Source of the DNA: Larix kaempferi
Taxonomy: Eukaryota > Streptophyta > Pinopsida > Pinales > Pinaceae
Reading direction: 5' to 3'
Length of the DNA: 64,000 bases
Assembly (NCBI GenBank): GCA_027924585.1
Contig: BSBM01000461.1
Coordinates: 8,681,001 to 8,745,000, forward strand
The translations under genes were made by a program, and so were the position numbers. A model generated the notes under the pieces. It was not told the origin of the DNA and searched no databases. It saw nothing but the letters and a program-made list of their open reading frames with translations. How positions within the stretch are numbered: the stretch's first letter is position 1; each line of letters begins with the position of its first letter. Below, in pieces: positions 1-10,000 of this stretch.

Positions 1-201
1 GATGTTATAGGGGATATCAAATTGAAAAAGAAAACCCACATCTCCTTGCTTTTGGAAACACACAATAGTAGTGTATGAGTGCCACTACTCAAAGTTTTAG
101 AAGAGAAGTTTTGGGAAGCAAAGTTTTGGGAATAAAGTAGGTTCTTCAACATCCATGTGTTGAAATTGCTTGAGGACATGCAATATTTGGAGGGCAGGAT
201 T
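1..201 (+). mobile_element. EL1 copy A: 3' end of internal region and polypurine tract
   Basis: This matches 31242-31442, the downstream end of the element whose primer site is at 28512. It ends in a purine-rich stretch (about 190-200) followed by TGTCATGTCCCC at 202, the expected arrangement of polypurine tract and 3' LTR start. No ORF is present. The rest of copy A of EL1 lies upstream of the window. Confidence 0.6.
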
Positions 202-1194
202 TGTCATGTCCCCAAATTTATCATTGGGTCACAATGGCCTAAGCCCCGTTGTAGGTACAACAGATCCAATGCTTCATTCTGATCATGGGAGCCCCATTTT
301 GTAAATATAAAGGTATTTAGGTAAGTTTTAAATTTTGGTTTGCTATGGCATCATACCCTTTGCATGGTCTATTTAGTTATCATTATTTTGTCCTTTGAAA
401 ATTTCTAAGTTTCTGGTTGTTTTCTTGATTTGCAGAAAACCTTAGATTCTTTGCCAAAAATCATTTTCTTACGGCAAATCCCAAAATGCCGCAATCCCAC
501 AATTGCGGATTGTGGGAATCGTTTGTTTTTCATTTGGAAATTCATCAACCCAAAATTGTAGGATGCAGGAAGACCGTGTAAGTATTTTAGAAATTCTGAT
601 TCCGCAACCCGAAACCTGAAATTTTGGATTTCAGATTGTGGAAACTCGTTACGCCAATAAATCGTGTTGTGTGTTTCCAAAACCTGCAAATTGTGGGTTG
701 TGGAAAAACTTATTTAATTTTTAATATTTGTTTTCGTTTCCAAAACCTGAGACCCGAATTTTGGGTTGTGGATTTCGGAAACACGTTTGTTCATTTTGCG
801 AAATTTGTAAAACCTGCAACCCGTAATTTCAGATTGTGGATTTCGGGAATTCTGAATAAAGTTTGATTTTCAAACCTATGAACCCAATCCCGCATCCTGC
901 AGGGGTTAATCTCAGCCGTTCATTTCTTTAAATCTACGGTCCATATTTGATCCGACCGAAAAACCATAAATGCAAGATTTTTGCTATTTTCCATTATCAT
1001 TTTAACTGTCGGAAATTTATGCTCCTACGTGGATTTTACTGTCGATTTCTTACCAGGGTCACCTTCACGAATTTTTAGTCATTTACAGGTTGGTTTGCTG
1101 TCATTTTTGCATTTGCTATTTACGGTTTTTCTGTATATGGTTTAGTTTTGATTTTGTTTTATTTATTTATCATAATTCCCCAGGTTTTGCCAAA
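202..1194 (+). other. EL1 3' LTR-like start running into the ORF-C leader
   Basis: The stretch starts with TGTCATGTCCCC, which roughly mirrors the 5' LTR end at 28499-28510 (GGGGATATTACA). The expected matching LTR end is not found before ORF-C begins, so either the LTR is truncated or ORF-C belongs to the same element. It is A+T-rich apart from the hairpin repeats at 485-870. A possible intron with CAG/GT near 1090 and a 3' end CCCCAG near 1183 precedes the first ATG; copy B has lost that acceptor. No supported gene. Confidence 0.4.
485..870. repeat. Array of degenerate inverted-repeat units
   Basis: Five or six units of roughly 60-90 bases, each built from a CCGCAACCC-like arm, an AATT core and a GGGTTGTGGA-like arm. 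The clearest hairpin has arms TCCCACAAT (495-503) and ATTGTGGGA (509-517) with loop TGCGG. The same array is in copy B at about 31725-32110. Confidence 0.6.
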
Positions 1195-2252
1195 ATGTCT
1201 CAGAATACTCGGTCTAAAACACTTCACAGGGATTTATTGACCAAAGATCCCAATTTTGGCATCTTCACAGACACCAATGAAAGGGTCACTGAAACCTATC
1301 AAATGGACTGGGCCAAAATATATGCTATCTTCGACAATGATGACCTTTTGGACATCAAAGAAGACCGATTTGCATATGAGAAAATTAGGGCTTCAAAAAT
1401 CCATGCCATTGTTGCTCGCCCCGCAGTCCAACCTTATACAAACCCTGTTAAATGGATTGTGGAAAACTCTAACCCTAAGGACCAGTCGTTTAACAATAAT
1501 GCTGAGTCACAATTGGCATCCTTCCGCCTTGAATTTTTTATCAGATCTTTTCCTCTCAAGCCGGTTGTACAAATCCTTAGCCCTGATTTCATTCAATCCT
1601 CCAAGACTAGATACAATTTTCATGAAATGATGAAATCATGGATGGTTAAATCTAGCAGTTTTGTGTCGAAGGATGATAACCTTTATTCGATTGCTTAGTT
1701 CAAGAAACCTTACTCCTTATTGGCAGCCATGCTCTGCAGGTTCTTTGGCCTCCCCAATTGCTCAATTTTTAAAGCTAAATGGGCTCCTATAGCTCACCAT
1801 GTCTTGACAACAGGAGAATCTTTCCCTTGGGCATCTATCTTGTCTTCAAAACTTAAAACAACAATTCAAGATTATCAGAAGGTGCCTGCCTTAAGAAAGC
1901 CACATTTTTACCTATCAGCCTTCATTCTTGATGTCTTTTGCTCTAAATTTCAATATCCTAACTTGGGGTAGAATTGGACAACTGAAGCTCCATCGGTTCA
2001 TATATATCATTCGGCACTGTGGGAAAGTAATTAGGTGCCCCTGCTCTATGACATTTGTGACCGTTTCATGGGCACTATTTATTGCAAAATATTCAAACAG
2101 GAAGCTCCCGCCTTTTCAGCTGATGCCAGAACTTTCATCAACACGATTGGTGATTGGTATGTTTATGAGTCCTTTTCATACATAGAGTCTGGGGAAGTGA
2201 TATTGTTCACCTTCTGCCAACAATAGTGCCTTATAGGTTGGTCGTTCAATAG
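1195..2252 (+). pseudogene. ORF-C, N-terminal part (copy A), unknown protein
   Basis: I do not recognise this protein. The ATG at 1195 starts MSQNTRSKTLHRDL and reads about 345 codons in one frame up to the EL2 insertion. Copy B at 32444-33491 encodes the same protein. In-frame stops at 1696 (TAG) and 1969 (TAG) occur in both copies, so decay began before duplication; a TAG near 2032 is only in this copy. Near 2224 the readable frame changes. The part resembles a globular domain with many aromatic residues and no transmembrane segment. It continues at 4194 after EL2 and at 13704 after EL3. It may be an extra ORF of an LTR element or a captured host gene. Confidence 0.55.
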
Positions 2253-2257
2253 GTTTC

Positions 2258-3008
2258 TGTTAGGATATTCCTATACTCCATCCTAGTCCCACTAGTGTTT
2301 TGATCATTTACATTTTCAGTCATGCATGCACTTTTAGGGTTTGCATGCATTCTAGGGTTTGCATGCATTTTGCATGCATCCCAGTCATCAGTCCAGCACC
2401 TAGCCCTCAGTTAGCCAGCCCCCAGGAGCTTCTCACTATTTAATTTTATCCCTCCAGTTGCTTAATGTGCCCTTCTTCCTTGATTTTAGGGAGCAACTCG
2501 CTGTTCTTCACCTACCAGTCTAGTTGTCTTCAGTTTACACTCAGTTACACTTAGTTACACTCAGTTACAGTCAGCTATACTAAGTTACACTGAGTTACAC
2601 TCAGTTACACCTACCAGAGTTAGTTTGAATGATGGTTGACAGTTACTTGAGCATTGATGACTCCACTGATGATGATGGAGACTTCTAGTTGTGCTCCAAT
2701 GATCATGAGGACACCTAGTTGTGCTCCGATGACACTCTATTGATCTTATGATCACTCTGAGAGGCTAATTCGAATTGCCACCTTAGGCATTCCAATCCTC
2801 TCTACCATTGTACTATTTATTTGTCCATATTGTGATTAATTAACTAGTGTGTGTGAAGTATTATTGCTTCTATTTGAGTTCTACTGTACCATATTATTCT
2901 GTTGCTCATTATACTGTATTGTTCACTCTTCTTCTATTTTCTTGCTTAATCATAATTACTCTTGTGAGGTATACATAATCTCTTAGATTTGCTATGATGA
3001 TTTTCACA
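2258..3008 (+). repeat. EL2 copy A 5' LTR
   Basis: 751 bp, starting TGTTAGGATATTCC and ending TTTTCACA directly before the primer site. It contains a decamer minisatellite at 2531-2610 (eight units of the type CAGTTACACT). Its last 35 or so bases resemble the LTR end of the complete copia element EL6 (GATCTGCTGTGA followed by TTTTACA), suggesting relatedness. Confidence 0.85.
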
Positions 3009-3020
3009 TGGTATCAGAGC
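3009..3020 (+). other. EL2 primer binding site (initiator Met tRNA)
   Basis: TGGTATCAGAGC directly follows the LTR end. It is complementary to the 3' end of plant initiator Met tRNA, the usual minus-strand primer of plant copia elements. Confidence 0.9.
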
Positions 3021-3185
3021 ATGTTGAGAGTATTGTTTATCAGTATTGTTTATCTCCATTCTTGAGAGTTTTTTGCAGGTTATTACCAAGATTTCGAGTG
3101 CAACAGTTGCAGCAGTTTCTACATTTCTGCAGCAGTAGCAGTTGTAGTTATTCTATATTGTTTTTGCATGTCTTCTACAGCTTCA

Positions 3186-3704
3186 ATGAATTCAAAAGAA
3201 ATCACTCCTCTTTCTCCTTTCTCTCCTCTCAGCTATGATGATTGGAAACCAAAAATGATAGCATACTTGAAGAGCCATGATCTCTTTGACTTTTGTTTTG
3301 AAAGAGAGTTCGAATCTTATGAAGAGAAGATTGATTGGTTAAATAAAGTTGATGAAGCCTTTGGATCAATGTTGGATGCTATGTCTGATTGGATGTTATA
3401 TGAACTCCCTGATTTTTCATCACCAAAAGAGCTATGGGCTCACCTGGATGAAATATTTTGCAGAGAGAATGAAGGACTTGGTCCCAACCCATTCGAAAGC
3501 AAACAAAGTGATGCATTCGCTCCTCTTGATGGTCTCTCAGATCATGAACCAGTATCATCTCACATTGAAGTTGTTCACAAAGAGCTTGTAGATTCTACAC
3601 TCATGCTCAAACTTTCTTCTCTTTCTGTGCTAGCTCACACTCTAGATATTGTAGAAGGTCCTAAATCCTCTCAGTTACACTCAGTTACACTCAGTTACGC
3701 TTAG
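3186..3704 (+). pseudogene. EL2 copy A gag, truncated into the LTR
   Basis: A copia-type Gag N-terminal half starting MNSKEITPLSPFSPLSYDDW. The W-x-x-K-M-I-A-Y-L-K block and the later E-L-W-A-H-L-D motif match the start of copia Gag proteins (compare Y-F-D-W-K-D-D-M and A-I-W-E-Q-L-E in EL6). An upstream in-frame ATG exists at 3168; I chose 3186 because copy B starts there. No zinc knuckle. After about 3670 the frame runs into the LTR repeat array because of a deletion, so the last residues (the S-V-T-L repeats) are not original. Confidence 0.7.
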
Positions 3705-4188
3705 TTACACTCAGTTACACTCAGTTAAAGTCAGTTACACTCAATTATACTCAGTTACACTTAGTTACACTGAATTACACTCAATTACACCTACCAAAGT
3801 TAGTTTGACTGATGGTTGACAGCTACTTGAGCATTGATGAATCCACTGATGATGATGGAGACTTCCAGTTGTGCTCCGATGATCATGAGGACACCTAGTT
3901 GTGCTCTGATGACACTCTATTGATCTTATGATCACTCTGAGAGGCTAATTCAAATTACCACCTTAGGCATTCGAATCATCTCTACCATTGTACTATTTAT
4001 TTGTCCATATTATGATTAATTAACTAGTGTGTGTGAAGTATTATTGCTTCTATCTGAGCTCTATTATACTATATTATTTTGTTGCTCATTATATTGTATT
4101 GTTCACTCTTCTTCTATTTTCATGCTTAATCATAATTACTCTTGTGAGGTATACATCATCTCGTAGATCTACTGTGAGGATTTTCATA
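3671..4188 (+). repeat. EL2 copy A truncated 3' LTR with expanded decamer array
   Basis: Lacks the LTR start. It begins inside the decamer minisatellite, with 12 units at 3671-3790 against 8 in the 5' LTR. The rest matches 2611-3008. The terminal CA has become TA (TTTTCATA, ending at 4188) just before the GTTTC target duplication. Confidence 0.8.
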
Positions 4189-4193
4189 GTTTC

Positions 4194-4971
4194 CTATCTG
4201 ACTGTCACTGATAGTGTCTACAAGAAACTCACTGGTCCCAAAAAGAGGGCTTGGCCTAAATTCTCTTTAAATCTTGGGCCATTAATTATCCATACCTCAA
4301 CCTGGGTTATAGTGCTTGGTGATCAGCTGGCTCCTTTGAAGTTGGGTAAAGCCCCCAAAAGAAAGCATGATCCTAAGAAGTTCCTGGATGCACATTTCAA
4401 GCAGTATCATATGAAAATGGACTATGTCCATGAAGAACTCCCAGATGAATCAATCTATCAAGGAGTGAATAATTTTTCTGAAGTATTGGAAAGGGCCAAG
4501 AGCTTAGATAAACAACAACATATTATGGCATATTAGAAATAAATAAAAACTCAATTCTACAAGCAAAGAACAATGGAGTTGAATCTCATTGAGTAAGTTA
4601 GAAGGGATAAAGAACAAAAGCTAATCCAGTAGGCCAATGCACCTCTGATGCTTACTTATACAGATGGAGATAAAGGTAAAGCTCCCATGGAGAATCTCCC
4701 TCAAGTGAAAACAACTGAGCAGGTTAAAGCTTTGTTGCAGACCTCTCAGCATTTCCAGTAGGAGTTAGCACAAATCACTTCGGTGATTCATACTCAAATG
4801 ACTGAACCTCCTAAGCTCACTATGGATGTTCAAGTGACTGCGGAAGCTTTGCAGGTAGTTGATGATTTGACAATGGCTGAGTTTAACCCAGGCAAGAGAC
4901 AGAAAGTTCAGGTTTCTACATCAAAGATCCCTACTGTTGATCTCATTGACAGTGATGTTGAAGATGAGCCA
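4194..4971 (+). pseudogene. ORF-C, middle part (copy A)
   Basis: Resumes ORF-C directly after the EL2 target site, reading V-S-Y-L-T-V-T-D. Basic and helical content is high (K-A-P-K-R-K-H-D-P-K-K-F around 4350), and it ends in an acidic stretch D-S-D-V-E-D-E-P-H-P at 4945-4976, where EL3 interrupts. Copy A has TAG at 4534, TAA at 4594, TAG at 4630 and TAG at 4759, all of which are CAG or CAA in copy B; copy B has its own TAGs instead. At the time of duplication this part was therefore largely open. Confidence 0.6.
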
Positions 4972-4976
4972 CATCC

Positions 4977-6355
4977 TATAATGTCCCCAGTTTGACCCCA
5001 TGGTGTTAAAATCGTAAATGATGTAATATTGTTATGAAATCGTGGTGAGGAGCTCAAGGCCAAGGCCCCGCCATCAATTTATTGATGCATATGGTTTACA
5101 TGCTAGCCATGCACAATGGAATTGCGAATATTATGTAAATATGTATTTTAATAAAAATACCTACAACTAGCTATGCAATGCAACAAGAGATGGGGGCATG
5201 ATTTTACAAGGAATTGGGAGGGAAAACATTCAAACCCTTGGATCCAATCAAGTCAAGTCAAATGTCAATGAGAGAACCCATGAACCCTCAACTACCCATG
5301 TTGAATTTTGTACCCAATGATTGATTTCTCCCAAGAGTTGGTTGAGGTAGTTAATGCCTTAAGGAGGTATGGCTGTCCAAATTCGAGTATGGGAAAGCCA
5401 CCTTGCATGGAAAATTGTGTTTGGATTCTTGGTTAAGAAAAGAGCCATGAATGGCTTCGCAAGCCATTATCCATCAACCTGTTGCTCTCCCTCATGATTT
5501 TGGAACTATTTGGGTGTTTTCCAACCATGTTTTTATGTGTTTTCCTTGATCCCCAGCTGGAAAAAGGGCATTTTTGTGCCGTATACCAATGGGGAAGAAG
5601 GGGAATTCAATTGGGGTTCCACATATACCATTTGGGCTGCTGAATGCTTAGATACTTGGGGGAGAAATCGTTTTCCTCCCTATGAATGTTTTCCCCATCC
5701 CACAATTCGTTTTTGTTGGAAACAATTTGGGGAAAGCCCTTGGCCATCCTATTTGTAAATCCCATTGCTGAACATGTGTATCCATGCCTGATGATTGTGC
5801 TTGTTGTGTGTAGATAGAGTATGTTGGGGATGGGTTATGGGAATCCATTCTTTTGGCTTGAGCTTGAGTACAAGCATCCAAGGTTCATATGTAGCCTGAT
5901 AAACCCAGCTATGGACTCGCTTGGCTCAGATGAGATGATTAATTGGCCTGTGAATGAGCTTGAATGTCCCATTTTCCTTGTAAGAATCATGCCCAGCTCG
6001 GGGGTGGCAGTTGTGTTGAGAGAATTGATGAACACAACTGGCCTATGGTTGGGCAGAACGTTGTAGCGACATAGCTAGTTGCTTGGGACAATTGCACAAT
6101 GGAGATTAGTGTTTTTCTATCTATGTGTTTTGCCTCTACAGTGTTTAAACTAATGATTATTATTGATATATTGAATGCATATGAAAATATGTGTGGATGA
6201 GTTTATTTATGTTGTGCATGTTTGCTTGATTTGCATCTACACACATTTGTTTTTAACTGTATGAATCTAATGAAGGGGCTGAGTTTTATGAAAATCCACA
6301 TAGATTGGTAGAATGTTCCCTTCCTCGAATTGGGTCTGCAGGTGGGTACATTACA
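4977..6355 (+). repeat. EL3 copy A 5' LTR
   Basis: 1379 bp. It ends GGGTACATTACA just before the primer site and matches 12310-13698, 37175-38341 and 50869-52258. A small frame (5821-6066) coding M-L-G-M-G-Y-G-N recurs in several LTR copies but is probably not a gene. Confidence 0.9.
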
Positions 6356-6357
6356 TT

Positions 6358-6369
6358 TGGTATCAGAGC
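6358..6369 (+). other. EL3 copy A primer binding site
   Basis: TGGTATCAGAGC two bases after the LTR end; complementary to initiator Met tRNA. Confidence 0.9.
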
Positions 6370-6680
6370 TGCTGGTTGCAGCATTGCGCCTTCATGGGAT
6401 ACCTATCACAGTTGTAGAGGTAATTATTCTTCTGGTTCAGCACTGATAATTAAGAAAATTTTCAAAAATTTCGAATTTTGAAAAATTTTCTAAGTGTTTT
6501 TGTTTGGTTGAGCCGACGCATTTCGGCAAGTCTCGTGGAGTTGAGACGATACATTTCGGCGAGACTCGCTGAGTGGAGCCGACACGGTCGGCCAATTTGG
6601 TTGAGTTGTGCCAAGGAAGTTGTGGAAGTGCCCAAGGAAAGGAAGAAAAATTTCAAAATTTTTCTAAGTGTCTTTCAGCA

Positions 6681-7030
6681 GTAGAACTCGGTGACTTGGT
6701 CCGCAACGGTGGAAGAACTAGGCAAGTTGGTCCGAAACTATGGCAGAACTCGGCAAGTTGGTTCAAAATGGCGGAAGGACTCGACGAGTTCGTCCGAAAA
6801 AGATTTCTAAGTGTTTTATGGCGAAGGAACTCGAAAAGTTGGTCCGAAATTGCGACAGAACTCAACGAGTTAGTCCGAAACGATGGAAAAGACAGATGAG
6901 TCGGCTGACCGGCGAAACTCGGTGAGTTGGTCCGAAACAGGTCGAAAGACATAGTTGAGTTTGCCAACCGACAGAACTCAGTAAGTTGATCTGTAACGGG
7001 TCGGAAGAACACGGTGTGTTTCTCCAAAAC
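6681..7030. repeat. Tandem repeat of ~30-35 bp with a palindromic core (EL3 copy A)
   Basis: About ten degenerate units of the type GAACTCGGCGAGTTGGTCCG plus a variable spacer. Each unit contains a near-palindrome AACTCGGCGAGTT, so every repeat could fold alone. In copy B the array is at 38668-38824 and 45009-45205, split by EL6. Confidence 0.7.
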
Positions 7031-10000
7031 AAGGAATTTCAGCGATTTTCCAGGGTGAATTTCAGGTGTTGGAAGTTGAAAAATTGCTATGGAACTTATG
7101 CGCTAGATTGTGCGAAATGGAAAGAATTACAAAAAAAAAATAGAGGGCGTTGCCCTCGACTTGCCCTGCAGTGGCGGAAGCCACAAGGAAGCAAGCACCC
7201 TTGACCCCCATTGTCCCCCGAAGACAGTCATGAAAGTGTGAAATGCATTCTCTATGCTTGGGATGAGAAGCAAGAATCTCATAGAAGGTTGCGGAAGCCT
7301 TATTGAGAGTAATTAAATGTAATATGCATTGCGGAAGAGCAATGGGAGCAACAAGGCAATGTTGATAAGAGGGAAATTCCTCACCTTAAACTATTTCTTT
7401 TTATAGCATAAGAATTGCATGTTTGAAAAATAGCAAGAATGAATGTTATACACGTATGTATATATTAAATTGATAAATCGTGAGAAGATCATAGCTAATG
7501 ATTGCTTGTATCCTTGGTAGGAAAGCCAAGAAAATGATCAGCTATGATGTGGAGGGGGAACTCCATGTCATGATGAGGAATTGGAAAGGGAGAATTCCTT
7601 AACTCCTCTCTTGCTATTGTATTTATATTTCCTGAGTTTTTATATACTAAAAATTATGGCATAGGGATTCTGGAAATGCAAGAGAGTAATGCATATGAAT
7701 TAGTGGGCATGATTAAAGAGTCATTGCATAGTGTATGTGGATTGCTTATGTATGAGCATGATGTTGCACATGGGTAAAGGTAGTGAAAGTTAGACATGCA
7801 ATAGCCCATTAATGGTATTGCCTATGGTTGATCACCAATAATGTTGTTGATAATGGTTGTACGAATCAAACCATAGAAGCATGACTGGAAATGCAAGAGA
7901 TTAGATAGATGAAATGAATATGCACTAGATGGCATATTAATAAACATTGCACAGTGTATGTCATATTGCATATTGGTAAAAAGGCAAGGTTTTACATATG
8001 CAATGAGCCACTTAAGATAATTATTGAGGTTGCTAATAATTAGTTGTGTTTGCATTGGTTGTAGGACCAAAGAAAACCGAAGCATGGCTAAGGATTTGGA
8101 TGATGTTGCATATGACCAACAACCTTATGAGGAAAGGATGGTGTGACAAATCTGTGATCATGATGTTGGAAAAAGGACTATGTAGCCTTGGTAAGAGACC
8201 AACTGATCAGGTAACATCCAGTGATGTTAAGGACAGCCATGCAGGTAATGGTTATTTGTGCTAAATTGCATGAATGTTGAAATAGGATTTGGTAAGATCC
8301 CTTCAACTATGTTTAAACTATGTTGAATTGTTTGAATATGAGACTGAGTGCCTGAGTGTGAATATAATCCTACCAAGTATGGTCAGGTATGGGTAAGTGA
8401 AGGCAAGGATCCTTACACCCTATAGTTTCTCAGAAACCTCAATGCATTCGGTTGTGATTTTTAACAACCAAAGCAAGTGATGACTTATGGTCCCATTGTA
8501 GTGTATGCCACATGAGATAGGCATGGCTAGGCCATAATATGTTGGAATGCATAGTATTCATGGATTAATGCAAGGTTGTATTGAGGGGTTATGCATTGAG
8601 TGAATGCACATTAAAAGATTATGTAAATGTTGTGAATGTGCGTGCATATGTGTGGCTGCACATGTTGAGATGCATTGTGTGAATGCATGGGTTTGACATA
8701 TATATGTTTCAATGTAGTTAGATAATAGATGAAATGGTGGACTATTGTTAATCCTGAGACCATTTCATGAGCTACTATGAATGCAGGAGAAAGACTGCAT
8801 GGACAATGTAGACATGTGATGGGCTACTAGAGCACTCTGTTGGAAGGACAGAGTTGCATGGAATGTGAAGTAATGAGTATTTACAGTTTATTTAAACTGC
8901 ATGGATAGTGTGATTGTGTCTTGCAATTTTATTGTGATAATGATGCATATATAGAAATGTATATATTTCATTGCATTCCAAATATTAACAGTTGAAGGTG
9001 TTTGAATTATTGAGTGTTATAATTCTGAGATCACTTCAATGACTGTTGTGCCAATGAAAGGATTATATGCATAGATACTCACAACACATTTGGCTGATTG
9101 AAGTTTCAGTTTTCAAGTAGAAAAGCCTTGCGTATGGCAATGAGGATAAGTCCATAGTAAAGACCGGGATCTACCATGTGCAAAAGCCAAAGGTTATGAG
9201 AAGGTTCTCATGGTTGTAACTTATGCATGAAACAAATCTGAAAATTGTCTGATTTAAGTTTATGAGAATAATCTCATGGTTGCAAATCTAAATTCTATAG
9301 GAAAACAGATTTATAAATTTCAGATTTGAAATTTTGCTAATAATTGCTAATGACTGTTTGGCTTATATAAAAATTGTGTCAGGAAGACATGTTGTAGGTG
9401 GATGTTCATGTATGGTAACAAGGGTGAAACCATAATGGACAGAGTGATACCACTTACAAGAGCAAAAAAATATGAGGATGGCCTCATAGATAAACCAATC
9501 CATTTCTGTAGGAGGACAGAATTGTAAATTCATGTTTGAATTTAATTATTAATGCCATTGATTGGTTATGAAACAATCAGATTTGAAGTTATGATTAAAT
9601 GTTGCTGACTGTTTGGCTATTTGATAAGTGTTCCAGGATGACACATTGCAGGAAGACCATGTGTGATGGCCTGTAAAATCCAAACTAGATGGGAAGGATC
9701 CCATGCTTTGGAAATGGGTTTCGGGTGAAATGCCATAGTAAATGTTGATAATGTCTCAGCTGAACTGCATGTTAGTAAACCATGTGAGTGAGACAGTAAA
9801 ATTATGCCAAGAAAGAATGTGTGGGTTATGGAATGTGAAAGGATTGGGGTGGAAAACCAAAGTACTGTTGACTCAGAGAAGGGAGCCCCCATTCTTCGCA
9901 AATGAAGGAAAGATACATCTGAAAAGGGATAAGTATTATGTAACCCTAACTCATAATATACATGTTCGGTTATTAAATTTAATATGCAAAGCATGTTTTA

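Larger units (their letters stand above)
2258..4188 (+). mobile_element. EL2 copy A: non-autonomous copia element (gag only), internally deleted
   Basis: An LTR retrotransposon in ORF-C flanked by the 5-bp duplication GTTTC (2253-2257 and 4189-4193). It has a complete 5' LTR, a Met-tRNA primer site and a gag reading frame, then jumps at about 3670 directly into the repeat array of the 3' LTR. Copy B still has the roughly 1.1 kb missing here, including the polypurine tract and the 3' LTR start. No protease, integrase or RT in either copy, so this is a gag-bearing non-autonomous element of the kind called TR-GAG. Confidence 0.85.

Noticed and set aside
3671-3790. CRISPR-like regular repeat
   Set aside because: Units are 10 bases without spacers and lie inside an LTR; it is a minisatellite in plant DNA.
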